From positions 45,587,148 through 45,651,147 of the forward strand of contig NC_052353.1 of the NCBI RefSeq assembly GCF_009727055.1: a stretch of 64,000 nt of DNA. Direction: 5' to 3'. Below the pieces are notes generated by a model, which saw nothing but the letters and a program-made list of their open reading frames with translations, did no database searches and was not told where the DNA came from. Position numbers and translations under genes: made by a program. Origin of the DNA: Benincasa hispida (taxonomy: Eukaryota > Streptophyta > Magnoliopsida > Cucurbitales > Cucurbitaceae). How positions within the stretch are numbered: position 1 is the stretch's first letter; every line of letters starts with the position of its first letter. Of this stretch, positions 10,863 through 23,276 are shown piece by piece.

Positions 10863-11880
10863 ATGACCAGGTCCGACGACCCAACCTTATTTGGAAACTC
10901 CAACTCCATGGAGAATGTTCGAGCTTCCCCATCTTCCATTCTTGAACAATATCAGAAACCTTATTTTCTTCATCCCTCAGACAGCACCAGCCTTGTGCTC
11001 GTTTCCAATCTTCTTACAGAATCGAATTACGACTCATGGAGTTAGGCGATGAAGATCGGGCTCACTGTCAAGAATAAACTCGGCTTCATCAATGGTGAAA
11101 TCCCTCGACCTTCCGGTGAGTTACTCAGTTCTTGGATCATATGTAATGGCGTTGTCACCGCGTGGATTCTTAATTCTCTTTCCAAAGAGATTTCTGCTAG
11201 CATCAACTTCTCCGATTCCGTTCAAGAAATTTGGACTGATCTGCAAGAACGGTACTAGCGTAAAAATCGACCAAGAGTCTTCCAACTATGCCGTGAAATT
11301 TCCAACTTATCCCAAAATCAAGATTTTGTCACCACATACTACGCCAAGCTGAAAACGTTGTGGAATGAACTCATCTCCTACCGCCCAATCTTGTTCTTGT
11401 GGAAAATGCACTTGTGGTGGTGTCAAGAACCTACAGACTTACTTCCAAACAGAGTATGTTATGGCTTTTCTCATGGGTTTAAACGATTCATCTACTCCTA
11501 TCAGATCTCAGTTGTTACTAATGGAACCAGAACCATCAATCAATCGGGACTTCTCTCTAGTTGCACAGGAGATTGACCAGAAAGCTTATTCTTCATCCTT
11601 TGGCAATGTGATATCTTCATCTAATGCCACTGCCCTCCTTGTGAAAAATGGTTCTTCTGCTTCCCACCAGCCTGCTCTAAGTAATTCTCGCAACACCAAT
11701 TAAAACAAGAAGAAGGATAGACCGATCTGCACCCACTGCAATATTCAAGGGCATACTATTGATTGTTGTTACAAACTCCATGGATATCCACCAGGGCACA
11801 AGCTTTATAAACCTCTCGAATCAACAAGAGAAAATCATTCTGATTCTCTATCCTCTTTAACATCTGAACAATGCTAAGGC
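10863..11880 (+). pseudogene. Copia gag, copy 1 (broken)
   Basis: Starts at ATG 10863. Recognisable gag region: LVSNLLTESNYDSWS, MKIGLTVKNKLGFINGEI, SWIICNGVVTAWILNS, EIWTDLQERY, then a Cys-rich SCGKCTCGG and, near the end, a zinc knuckle CTHCNIQGHTIDCCYKLHGY. Nonsense codons occur at 11043 (where copy 2 has Glu), after ERY at 11257, at 11701 and at 11875, and a frame change is near 11385. Gag would form the particle; this one cannot be made whole. Confidence 0.8.
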
Positions 11881-11883
11881 TTA

Positions 11884-13080
11884 TTGGCTATGCTTCAGTC
11901 CCATCTCAACAAGTCCAAAACAGCCACCATAACAGCAACATCCAATAAGGCAGATTTTATCACTCCTACAGCTCACGTTGTAGGTATTTGTTCCTTTTCT
12001 GATATTTCTTCTGATCAGTGGATACTTGATTCTGGTGCATCAGCCCATATCTGTCATAATAAGGTCCTATTCACCACTCTAAGACAAATTAAACCGACAA
12101 CTGTTACTTTGTCTAATCAGTCTCAGCTTCTGGTTGAAGTTGTTGGGGATATTCAAGTCAGTACAGATATCATGCTACAGAATGTGCTATATATATCAGA
12201 TTTCTGTTTCAACTTAATTTCCATAAGCTCTTTAACTTCCTATTTACCCGTCATGGTCACTTTTTTTAGTGATTTTTGCCTCATTCAAGACAAGTATTCT
12301 TTGAAGAAGGTTGGCAAGGCTAACAAATGGAATGGATTATACTTGTTGCAAGCATCAGTTGATAAGTCCTTACATTCATACAGAACTTGTTTGTTCTTCC
12401 ACTACTACATTCTCTGCTTCTACTTGGCATAATCGATTTGGACATCCATCATATAAACATCTTAGTTTCCTAAAAGATATTTTACATGTAGACATGGATA
12501 GTACTTGTAATAAATGTATTATTCGTCCTCTAGAAAAATAAAAATGACTGCCTTTTCAAAGCCATAATAGACTTGTTGCTCATGCTTTTAATCTTATACA
12601 TTGTGATATTTGGGGCCCTTACAATGAACCTACTCATGTTGGATATCGTTACTTTTTAACACTAGTTGATGATTATTCTCGGTACACTTGGGTTTTTTTT
12701 ATGAGGAAAAAAAGTGAAGCTATTACTATTGTTCCTCGTTTCTTTCAGTTGATTGAAACTCAATATGGTCTTTCCATAAAAGCTTTTCGATCGGATAATG
12801 CACAAGAATTGGCCTTTATTGAATTTTTTGCTGTCAAAGGTGTTCTCCATCACTTTTCTTGTGTCGAACGGCATCAACAAAATTCGGTAGTAGAAAAAAA
12901 ACATCAACATTTGTTAAATGTCGCACGATCTCTGTTATTTCAAGCTAGGTTACCTATCTTGTTTTAGGGAGAGTGCATATTGACCGCATCTTATTTGATC
13001 AACCACATTCCATCTCATATTTTGTCCTGGCAAACACCTTACTATTGTTTGAATGATGAACATGCTGACTATACTTCACT
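11884..13080 (+). pseudogene. Copia protease and integrase, copy 1 (broken)
   Basis: The protease site WILDSGASAHIC is intact (about 12019-12054). The integrase zinc region begins WHNRFGHPSYKHL and the core retains all three acidic positions: LVDDYSRYTW, FRSDNAQE and the Glu of SVVEKKHQ. Frame changes near 12400-12430 and stops at 12539 and 12966 separate the parts. The GKM/P-type conserved flank of the last Glu is altered (HQQNSVVEKK). Confidence 0.78.
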
Positions 13081-13165
13081 ACGAACTTTTGGTTGTCTTT
13101 GTTTTGCCTCTACTTTGCCTTCTCACAGGACCAAGTTTCAGTCTTAGGCCATTGCCTTTGTTTTT

Positions 13166-15309
13166 TTGGGATATCCCACTGGTACCAAGGGCTATCGCTT
13201 ATATGACATTGAGAAGAAGCAGTTCTTTATTTCACGGGATGTTGTGTTTCATGAAGACATATTCCCTTTTCATCAAATCAGTTCTCAAGCTGAGGTACTT
13301 GACCCTTTTCCCGATCTAGTTTTACCATTATCACTTTCATTTTTAGGTGATTTATCTAGCAGTGAAGCCTCTTCATCATCTGCTTCTGCTACTCCTGAGA
13401 TTTCTGACCAGTCTACTTCACATGACGTTTCTAAACCTACTGTTCCCTTTGTTCCCTTTGCACCTGTTGATGATGATGCTGCAGTTACTGATCAGCCCCA
13501 TCTGTCTTTACTTGACAATTCTTCTCACTATCGCCACTCTACAAGGACAACTAAACCACTCTCATATCTCAGGGACTATTATTGCAACCTCCTTTTACAC
13601 AATCATTCTCAGCAGACAGTTACTAAGTATTCTTTGCAAGCTGTTTTATCTTATGACAAACCTAATCCTATCTACAAAATGTTTTCCCTCAATATCTCAG
13701 CCATATATGAGCCTCAGTTTTATCACCAGGCTGTCCCTCATGAACATTGGCGCCAAGCTATGCAAGATGAGCTTCTAGCAATGGAAGCCAACCGTACTTG
13801 GTCTGTTGTGCCCTTACCTCAAGGCCAACACTCTATTGGATGCAAATGGATATACAAAATCAAGTNCTGTTGTGCCCTTACCTCAAGGCCAACACTCTAT
13901 TGGATGCAAATGGATATACAAAATCAAGTATCGTGCAGATGGGACCATTGACCGCTACAAGACACGGTTAGTAGCCAAGGGATACACGCAGCAAGAAGGC
14001 CTCGACTACATTGAGACATTTTCTCCTGTTGTCAAGCTTGTTACTGTCAAAGTACTTCTTACTCTTGCTGTCTCAAAAGGTTGGTCTCTACTTCAACTAG
14101 ATGTTAATAATGCTTTCTTACATGGTGATCTAGTCGAAGAGGTATACATGGATCTACCCTTGGGTTACAAGCACAATGTTGTTCACAAACAGGGGGAGCA
14201 TCTTGTTTCTCGCTTGCATAAATCCATATATGGCCTTAAGCAAGCATCACGCCAATGGTTTGACAAGTTCTCAAAGGCACTCTTTTACTTGGGATTTTCT
14301 TAGTCTAAGTCCGATTACTCCTTATTCACTCGAGGTTCTGCTCAATCCTTTGTTGCTTTGCTTGTTTATGTTGATGACATAGTCATTACTGGTGCTTCTT
14401 TACTTATGCTACATGAGATCAAAGATCATTTGCACAAGGCCTTCAAGCTCAAAGACTTAGGGCCTCTGCGGTATTTCTTGGGCCTTGAAATTTCAAGATC
14501 ATCTCAGGGTATTCTTCTATCACAACGGAATTATACATTGCAGCTCCTAGAAGATCATGGTTTGTTGGCTTGTAAACCGGCTCCTCTACCTCTTGATCCG
14601 GCTTTAAAGCTCCAATTTGATGTTGGTACCCTCCTTCCTGATGCAACATTGTATTGGAGACTCATTGGAAGACTGCTATACTTGACTATTTCTCGGCTCG
14701 ACATAGCTTTTGCTGTCCATAAGCTCAGTCAGTTTGTTGCTCAACCTAGACAGCCTCATCTTGATGCTGCCATGTCTTTACTTGAGTATTTGAAAGCTTC
14801 TCCGAGCCAAGGTATTCTGCTACAACTTGTCCACACATTCCAATTGAAGGCGTATTCTGATGCTGATTGGGAATCTTGTCCTGATTCAAGGAAGTCTATA
14901 ACCGGTTTTTGCATCTTCTTGGGTGATTCCATAATTAGTTGGAAGGCTAAGAAGCAGTCTACGGTATCCCGTTCTTCTGCCGAAACTGAATACCGAGCTT
15001 TCGCTGCTACTACAAGTGAATTGCTATGGGTTGAACAACTTCTTCACGAGTTTTCGGTCCTCTTTAATCTACTGTGATAATGAAGCTGCTGTCCATATTG
15101 CTGAAAATCTGGTTTTTCATGAAAGGACGAAGCACATTGAAATTGATTGCCATTTTGTCCGAGATCACATTATTCGTGGCAATGTCAAACTTCTTTTCAT
15201 CCGGTCTCACTTGCAGCTTGCTGATATCTTCACCAAGGCTTTGCCAAAAACTTTGTTTTCCTCCTTACTATCCAAGATGGGTATTCTTGATATAACCACA
15301 CCATCTTGA
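13166..15309 (+). pseudogene. Copia reverse transcriptase and RNase H, copy 1 (broken)
   Basis: RT begins in the frame around WRQAMQDELLAMEANRTW and continues through [56 protein letters not shown] and the intact active site LLVYVDDIVITG (about 14358-14393). RNase H shows [30 protein letters not shown] and, after a frame change near 15070, [20 protein letters not shown] and ADIFTKAL. The stop at 14301 separates fingers/palm from YVDD. Removing the duplication at 13803-13929 would reconnect the frame across the N. Confidence 0.82.
13803..13929 (+). repeat. 63-bp exact direct duplication separated by one N
   Basis: The 63 bases from 13803 to 13865 (start CTGTTGTGCCC, end AAAATCAAGT) recur identically at 13867-13929, with N at 13866 between. 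Copy 2 of the family has this segment only once (about 45842-45905). The structure is that of an unresolved one-base gap between overlapping contigs. Confidence 0.9.
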
Positions 15310-15316
15310 GGAGGAG
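15307..15316 (+). promoter_or_regulatory. Polypurine tract of Copia copy 1
   Basis: TGAGGAGGAG immediately before the 3' LTR start. Copy 2 has the equivalent TGAGGGGGAG at 47297-47306. Confidence 0.8.
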
Positions 15317-15457
15317 TATTAGAAATTAGTTTATATTCTGTTATAAGTTTTGTTATAAGGGTAGTTAAATGGTTAGTCACTGTTGTAAATATGCCTATTT
15401 ATAGGCCTCTTTTGATTAATAAATGCACATAGCAAATTTATTTACTCTGTTTTAATA
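15317..15457 (+). repeat. 3' LTR of Copia copy 1
   Basis: 141 bases, TATTAGAAATTAG ... CTGTTTTAATA, followed by AAAAC, which repeats the five bases before the 5' LTR. Confidence 0.85.
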
Positions 15458-15462
15458 AAAAC

Positions 15463-17600
15463 AAAAACAGATTTTTATCAAACTACACTGTTTTTCTTAA
15501 TTTTTAATAGTTTGCTTGAAACAAACTCCTATGTGCATTTTCAACCGAGACCTTTATTTTTGTAGTTTCCAAACAATTGATCTCCAATCAACTTGAATTT
15601 ACATATATCTCAACTTCCATTAAAGTTTAACTATATATATAAATGTACGGTAGCTTTTTGTTTTCAATTTTTTGATAATTTTTTTTTTTTAAAATGCTAA
15701 CTTTTATATTTCATTTCATACAAGTATCCTTTAAGACCTGAAAATACCGCGTGATTGACTTATATATATATAATATCATTTTATTATTATTATTATTTAA
15801 ATTAGACCATAAAAAAAGAAAAATACTTATAAATAAAAAAAATTCGAAAAGTATTTATACTTTATAGCAAAAAGCTCCAAAAGTATTTGTACTTTTGAAA
15901 CTTTTTGCTATAAAATGTAAATATTTTTTATTTTTTTTATATATTTAAAAAGATCCCGAAAAAAAATGAGACTCGTTATGATTTATTAGATGACTTTTAG
16001 TGATCGTTTGATTGGAGGTTGTCTTAATGGAAATAGATACTAACATGTAAAACCTATGTTTGTTTGTTTTAACATTTTGGTTGGGAATAAGTTATTCCTA
16101 GACATCTTTATTTTCTATAGATCGAGATTTTCTATTTTCTTCCAAAACGGTGTGTTTTCTCTTTTCCCCCTCCATCTGTTTTCATTTTATATATAATTTC
16201 ATTTTTAATATAATTGATTAATTCATGAATATTAATTTTAAAATAATAATATAAATATTTATTTTAATAAATCAATAATCTATTTAAATATTTACTTGAC
16301 TTATTTTTACAATAAAAATCTATTAAAGGAGTGCAATTACTTATTTTACGTAATTAATTAATTAGCTAATAATATCTTACATGTATTTAATTAGTAAACA
16401 ATGATTAGTTAAATTTAGTTAGTACAAACATGTATTTTTTAATAATAATAATAATTTATTTATTGAGATTAATTTAAAATTTGATCTTTCATTGTTTCAA
16501 AAATAAATCTTTCATTATAAAAATATAATCACTATTGATTATTTATGATCAATTAATTATTTATTATAATTAATTTTTATTACTTCGTTAATTATTAACA
16601 TATCATACTTATAAAACTTTTTTTTTAGTATTCTTTATTAACATATCATATTTTTATCTAATCTTCACCTTTTTATATAATATATTATTTATTAAAATAT
16701 ATTTTCTTATTTTATTTAATTATAATTAAAATTACTAAGATTTAACTTAATTAATTACAAAAATTATAAAGTATTAGATTATAATTAATATGACGTTCAT
16801 TAAATATATTAATTATTTAATTATAATTATAAATTACTCAATTTTCAAATATTTATAACTAAAATTATTATTGATGATTAACTAATTAACTTTTATAAAT
16901 ATATTGAATGATATTTATTTTTTAATTAACTAATCTATTTCCATTAAAATGATTATCATGCTTAATTTCATAAATTAAATATAAACATAATTTTGTTCAT
17001 AAAATTTTGATAATATTTTTCATTCACAATCAAACACAATAATTTTTTATTTTCAAACATCATTTATTTCTAGATATCAATAAAATTTTCAACAAAACGA
17101 CTCAAGAAAATCTTGATTTTTTTTTTAAAGTCCTATTGTCGCATGAATCTTCGTGGAAATATATATATATATATATATATATATTTACATTTTCCTTGCA
17201 ATTAAAAAAGAAAGTTTGAAAATGTGTACAAAGTTAAAGCAAAAAAATGAAATAAAAGTTGGAAATAAAGCTACTTTCCCCCCTTCTATTAAAAAAAGAA
17301 AAATAAAAGGAAAAAAAAGGGAAAAAGACGCGTGGGGATTGGTGGTAGAAATTAGAATAAAATACAGCTGGGGATGGGGAGTTATTTATTTTGAAGTGAA
17401 TAAATAAATGCAAACAAATTTCACAGCTGGATTTTTGGACTCCCAAAGATTTATCATTCATGGTCGGTGTCACATACCGTTTTTATTTAATAACCAACCT
17501 AATTTACATTATAATTATAATGTATCACCATCGTTTCTAGTAGCCACCCCAAACCCAACCCCACACTTCTCTACTTTTCATTCTTAATAAATGGGTCCAA
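15463..17600. other. Very AT-rich intergenic DNA with a fold-back repeat
   Basis: No gene seen. An inverted repeat at 15847-15927 has arms AAAGTATTTATACTTTATAG and its complement, closed by a second small hairpin. 16200-17100 is almost only A and T. An (AT)n tract is at 17158-17182, and 17200-17400 is purine-rich. Confidence 0.5.
15847..15927. repeat. Fold-back repeat, copy 1
   Basis: Left arm 15847-15874 (AAAAGTATTTATACTTTATA then GCAAAAAG), right arm 15902-15927 (TTTTTGCTATAAAATGTAAA then TATTTT) are inverted complements with few mismatches. The same pair of arms occurs at 25995-26062, so this is a dispersed hairpin family. Confidence 0.55.
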
Positions 17601-17614
17601 TAAAATAATGACCC

Positions 17615-17735
17615 ATATTACCGAACTCGACCGGTAAAAATAAGTACATCTAATCTACATAATATTTGTACTATCAATTTCAAAGTCAAATATTCGATTC
17701 CTTCATTTTATCAAAAAAAAAAAAAAAAAAAAAAA
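17615..17735 (+). repeat. Possible A-tailed SINE-like sequence
   Basis: A B-box-like ATTCGATTCC at about 17693-17702 is followed by an A run (17716-17737). This is the look of a tRNA-derived SINE 3' end. No clear A box or target duplication was found. Confidence 0.25.
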
Positions 17736-17759
17736 GCCCAAATTTACTAGTATAAATCC

Positions 17760-20230
17760 ATGTATTAACTTAACTGATTAAGATATATGTTTCGACCAAA
17801 AATTAATTAAATTTTCATCATCCTCATGTCGTTGAACTTAATGAGAAAGGGAAAAAATCAAATCCCCTACTCAAGACTATAGAATTTATTTTAATTTTTT
17901 GTCCCTAAATTATTAAAATGTTAATTTTTAAAATTTTATTTTGAATCTTATTGTTATATGATTAAATGGAAAATATTTGTCTTGATCCCTATAAAATTAA
18001 GGGAGTAGGAATGGAGACAGAGAAGTCATCATCGTCTTCTCTCCACCATTAGGTATCTCTAGAGTGTGAGAATTTTTAACACTTAAAACTACCAAACAAT
18101 GGTTGCACAATTGTAAATAGTTGTGTGTGAGCATTTGGTCAATTAAACTTACTATCTCAAAAAAAAAAAAAAAGAAGAAGAAGAAGAAGAAGAAGAGAAA
18201 TACACATCATATTCAGAAGAAGTTATCGTCTAAGACCGAGAGCAAGTATGTAGATTCTATAGAGGATTACTCATTCAAAATAGTACTTGTAACATTCTTG
18301 ACTCCCAAAGTGTTAATCGATGATGGGCGTTGAAGGTAAAGTTGTTGGAATACTTTGATTCTGGTATGTGGCACTTCAAACAACCAAATTTGAGAGTCTT
18401 ACTATTTTACGTTTATGACCCTAGGGTTTAGAGAAGTGCACTATATCAATTTTTTAACCCTATAAGCATCTCAATTCTGTAATCTATATTATTCTCTTAG
18501 ATAAAATTATTCTCCTCTAATTTGTTTTATGGACGTAACTTATATATGGTTACTAAACCACGTAAACCTCAATGTCAATCTCTTTTGCTTTATGTTTTTT
18601 ATTTATCTTTGATTGGCGATTCTCAACAAAGACAATGGACTTTAACTCGACTTTGAGTTTTTTTTGTTTCTTAATTAAAATTATAGAACTTATAATCGAT
18701 GATAAAAAGAAAGTTGTATTAATCATAATAGTATGGAAAGAGTTTGGAAGTTTGCAATGTGAGCAACAAGTAAAGTATAAAAATCTATCATTAAATTAAA
18801 ATTATGAGAATCTCGATCTTCGATCATGTCACGTAATTGAAAGAGTGTTTATGCAACAGAGGTTAAAGGAATAATCTTGTAATTGACTAGTTGAGCAAAA
18901 CGACTTTGTAAAGAAGAGACATGTTTGAGCCTTGAGCAAATGTTTAGACTTGCTAACGTTTTTCTAGTTATTTTGATGTTGTATCAAGTCAATTATGACA
19001 TTAGAGAGTTAAACTATATTAAGTTTAATTATTTAATACCATGGTGACCAAAAAAAAAAATGTCACTGCATGAATGAATTTTATGCCAAGCTAATCATAA
19101 TTTAATTAATTTAAACATCGTGCTATAGATCAAAAAATTAGAAAATTTGAATCTAACATCGTATATTTTTCAGAAAAATTAGAAGAAATAGCAAAATTGG
19201 GGTGCCTTTAAAATAGAAATAATAAGATTTTTGGCAAAAATATGTCGCGCACATGACCTATATTTTTAAAATCTCCAAATTGCCCCTGGTATGATTGGAA
19301 TCATCTATTATGAGACCGTGAATCCATTCTCAATAGATATACAATGTAAATGAAATCGTCAGTTATGAGAATTTAAATTAACAGATTCAAGAGATGAGAT
19401 GTCGAATTTTTCTCCCATTTTAAAATTTGAATCAGTGGTTTCATATCTGTTTTGATTTGATTTAGTCACTTTTCACAAATATAAAATTAGTCAATCTTCA
19501 ATTTGTTTATCACCATTTTTATTTTAATTTATAATATATCTTTAGATTTTATATTATTTTGTTCGTTTTTTATTATTTTAAATTCGGACTAATTTTTTTT
19601 TATCCTAATTAGGATTTTACTTAGTATTTATACATATTATCATCTAACAAATTGTAAATTTGATTTAAATTTTATCATTTTTTGTATTTTTTTAATAATA
19701 TTTTATTCATTATCATCTTATTATATTATTATACCTTTAATTTGTCTTTTTGATAAACAAATAAGTATTCACTTTTGCAATCCTGCTGTTTTTTATATGC
19801 CTTTACAACGAGTTAGGCTTCTTTTTTTTGGTTTTGTGGTTGATGGAGTTATAAATGCAGTGTAATTGTTGAAGCTTAAATAAAAAATGAGTTTTTTTCC
19901 TCATTTTTCTCTCCCGAATTATATTTCAATTTATATTCTATTATCAAATTAGATTTTATCTTACTACATATCGAATTAACTATAATAAACAAAAACTTAT
20001 TTTTCTCTCTAATTTATATTTGAATTTATCTTTTATTATCAAATGAAACACATAAAAATGTCTTGATATACTTAAAAAGAAACATATAAATGAGAATAAA
20101 ACTTTAAATGTGTTTGAAACATGTGTGTGTATGTATAGATATTTTGTCCATTTTATTATTAATATTATTAATATTGTTGTTGTTATTATTATTATTATCA
20201 TTATTATTATAATTAAAATAAGATAACAAA
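17760..20230. other. Intergenic AT-rich DNA, no gene seen
   Basis: Contains an A run followed by (GAA)n at 18156-18197 and several short frames with low-complexity translations. A direct duplication or transposon with clear ends was not found. Confidence 0.5.
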
Positions 20231-20900
20231 AAACTCTAAATCTCATCTTCTTCATCTTCTTCAATTAGCCACCCCCAAAATCTCATTTTCTCATTCTCAA
20301 TATCATATCTGCGATCGTTGGTTCAGCAACTCTTTCTTGAATTCCATCGTCTTGGCTAGTTTTTGACAACAACTCTCGCTAGGCCGCCGACCTTTTTCGC
20401 TCGCACACATGTTTTCTACTTTTATTTCAACTTTGAACATCATTTTCAACAATGACATTTTGGTATTGATAGTTAGTGTTTAAAGTTGACTTTCAAGATC
20501 TTATGTGCACACATGGAATGAAGATGATGAAACTCCATACAACTGGTTTGATGTCAAACACAATCATATTTAAAATAGTCACATCGTCGTGAAGTTGCAA
20601 TTTCTTCAAATACTTTGTTGCCAACGACTTCAGTGATACAATTAACTTTGCTCTTTCTCATTTTGGAGGAAGTCCGTCCTTGTAGACATCCATAAGTTTC
20701 TAAGGACTCTCACCGCTTGGTCGTCATCTTCCCCATTCTATAAGTAGTTTGAAGCGTTAAGGACCATAGTGGTTTTTAATTTTTGCTTCTAGAATGTTTA
20801 GATACTGTGTATTTGTGATTCTAGAATGTTTAGATAGAGTGTATTTGTGGTATTCAAATTGTTTTTTAAAACAGTGTATCTTTGCATTTACTTATTTTTG
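20231..20900. other. Higher-GC island of unknown origin
   Basis: The stretch is less AT-rich than its flanks and has locally exon-like composition (for example around 20310-20420 and 20640-20760), but no frame is long and I recognise no protein. Near the end TTCTAGAATGTTTAGATA occurs twice (20789 and 20820). It may be a decayed gene or transposon. Confidence 0.3.
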
Positions 20901-22176
20901 TTGTTTTAAGGTAGTTTTGTCATTTACTAATTAGTATTTTATATTATATAAATTTGATTTTTCCATTTATAATTTTTAAACCTTTTTACCATTTTTCTAA
21001 ATGAAAATTTAAATTTTGTTACGTCGGGTGCCAGTCATATTTTTTAACCAATAAACAATCTCAAAGTTTACATTTTGCACTGTGTTTTCTTCTCCTCGTA
21101 ATGGGCTTTCTCGTTGCCCTAATAAAGCCCAAAACTAGGCCCATATGGATGTTGATTGACATATTTAAATGGGCCATGGGCCCTTTGAGTAGTCCAATTA
21201 CAAACAATAATTTTGAGTTCATGAGCTTTTAACTGTTGGGTTCTTAGGTCCTTAACTTATGAAAATGACTATTTTAGTCTTGAACTATAGAAACACAACA
21301 AAATTAGAGGACAATTCAAATAAATCAATAAGTAGAAACATAGGTCTATTTTCAAAAAGCAGAAAGAAAAAAAAAACAAAATGATTATTAAATGGAGCTT
21401 GAATGACATTTAAATTTAGGATAATTGCATTGACTAGTACTTTTAGGGATAGTAATTAAATTTAAAACAATATTTTTAGAGAATTGTAAATATAACAAAA
21501 TCTATTGATAACAAACTCTATCATTGATAGTTCCTACCAGCGATATGATTTATCATTAATAGACTTTGAAACCAAAATATAAATTTTACTATATCAATAA
21601 ATTCTTTTGCATTATGCTATATCTACAAATACGTTTAGCCTAATTGCTATATTTGCAGTTGTTCCTTTAATTTAAAGTTGAGGGAGTGTTCAAGCTAAAT
21701 TGATAGGGACATACTAGTTTTGGTCAATATCTCTTGATTTTGGCTTTGTTACAACGTTTCAACTTCTTCTTTTTTTGTATTGGTTTGTTTATTTTATATT
21801 TTTATTTCAAGATAATAATAAAAGAAGAAAGTTATTAGAGGTCGGAGGTTTGATCTCCCCTATCCTTGTAGTCGTTGTACTAATAAATAAAAGAGAACAT
21901 ATTTAAACTAGCAGTTTTGGCATCTTCATTTAGATTTTTTTTTTAAAAAAAAAAAAAAAAAAAAAAGATAGTTCTATTCTCTTTATTTTATTTTTAAAAA
22001 AAAAATTTTTGGTCCTTAAATCTTAAGAATAGATGTTTTTAGTACATAATATCTCAAATTGGTCAATTTAATCCATGAGTTTTCAACATAGGTTTAAATG
22101 TTCCCTCCATGAAAAATAATTAAATACAAATAAAAATAAAAGATAGATGAGCTGACATGGCAACCTGACACGAAAA

Positions 22177-22207
<31 letters not shown>

Positions 22208-22285
22208 TAATATTTTAATTAACTAAGGTTCGGTTTTAAATTTGATTTTACTATTTTTTAAAATATTAAAATATATATATAATTA
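20901..22285. other. Intergenic DNA with site II-like motifs and homopolymers
   Basis: A cluster of GCCCA/TGGGCC elements at 21125-21184 has no gene next to it. Other content is AT-rich, with an A run at 21945-21966 and (AT)n at 22177-22199. GATAG-type repeats occur at about 21508-21570. Confidence 0.45.
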
Positions 22286-22424
22286 GTTAAAACGGTTCGG
22301 TTCGGTTTCAAATTCGGTTTTCGAAAGTGAAACCGAACTGAACCGAATTTTTCGGTTTCACTGAGTTTTCGATTCGGTTCTTAGAAACAGTTTGGTTATT
22401 GCAGTTTGAATGACCACCCCTAGT
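22285..22424. repeat. GGTTCGGTTT-rich inverted repeat
   Basis: Alternating CGGTTCGGTTT and its complement (AACCGAACTGAACCGAA) form an imperfect palindrome around 22325-22345, and the segment ends ACCACCCCTAG. The ending resembles the right end of the repeat at 3089-3493 (ACACCCCTAA), suggesting a related class of non-autonomous element. Boundaries are uncertain. Confidence 0.45.
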
Positions 22425-22698
22425 CTTCGCTTCCTCCCTGCTCTCATGCTCTCTCTTAGGCAAGCATGACAATGGTGCTATTCTAAAGCCAAGCAACAAA
22501 ACAAATTTCTCCGAACACGAGCGTCAAAATAAGAGCTTTGTGTACAAAAAATAAATAATAAATAAAATTAAAGACTCTTTTCCCCAATTTTCCCCCATGT
22601 TCTATTTTCTACACTTTGGTTCAGTAGGGGAAACGGGTCCCGTGAGACCATCTCCGTTTTTTCTATATATAAATATTTGTAATTAATATATATAATTA

Positions 22699-22738
<40 letters not shown>

Positions 22739-23276
22739 TAAAAAATTTAATCAGAAGGTGACAGAGCGGGAATAACCTCCCCGTCTCCGACCGAAAATTT
22801 GGTTAGAATCTCTAATTTGACCTCATTTCTGGTCAAATTTGATCTACGGAGATCCGACCTTACAGAGATTTTTGCCAACCTTATCCAGAAGAAGGAAGAA
22901 AATAAAAGATTGAGGGAAGAGGATGAGAGAGAAAGAGAGAGGATTGAGAGGGAGGAGATAGAATATAGGAGTGAGGAAGTGGAAAGAATGAACGAAAAGA
23001 GTAAAAAAATATTTTTTTCCATGTCAATTCATCTATCATTTATTTTTATTTTTATTTAATTATTTTTCAGTGAAGAGACTTATTTTTAAAAATTCACGAA
23101 ACATTAGGGACTAAAAATCTAAAAAATCAAAAAGATATTTCTCCCTTTTATTTTTAATTTCTAAGAAGAATTGTTGTATGAGGGTTGAGTTGCTATGTCA
23201 GGTTTAATGAATTTATATTAAGTAAAAAAAAAAATCAAACAAACAAACAAAATTTAAATCGGAAGTTGAAACTTAC

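Larger units (their letters stand above)
10656..15457 (+). mobile_element. Copia retrotransposon, short-LTR family, copy 1
   Basis: Complete 4.8-kb element. Direct repeats AAAAC at 10651-10655 and 15458-15462 flank LTRs of 140 and 141 bases. The order is LTR, primer-binding site, gag, protease, integrase, RT, RNase H, polypurine tract, LTR, that is Copia order. I count nine substitutions and one indel between the LTRs, so it is not recent. Active-site motifs survive (protease DSGA, integrase D-D-E, RT YVDD) but several nonsense codons and frameshifts interrupt the frame, some of which stem from a 63-bp duplication around an N at 13866. It shares structure and most of its sequence with the element at 42790-47444. 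Confidence 0.9.

Noticed and set aside
18121..18333. Lys-rich frame as a small protein
   Set aside because: The residues come from an A run followed by a (GAA)n microsatellite.
21838..21862. tRNA gene suggested by GGAGGTTTGATCTCC
   Set aside because: No acceptor stem, D arm or anticodon arm could be built around it; at most a decayed SINE piece.
22747..23059. Leu/Ser-rich minus-strand frame and Glu/Arg-rich plus-strand frame
   Set aside because: Both come from one purine/pyrimidine-biased stretch (GAGAGA-like) and neither shows a domain.
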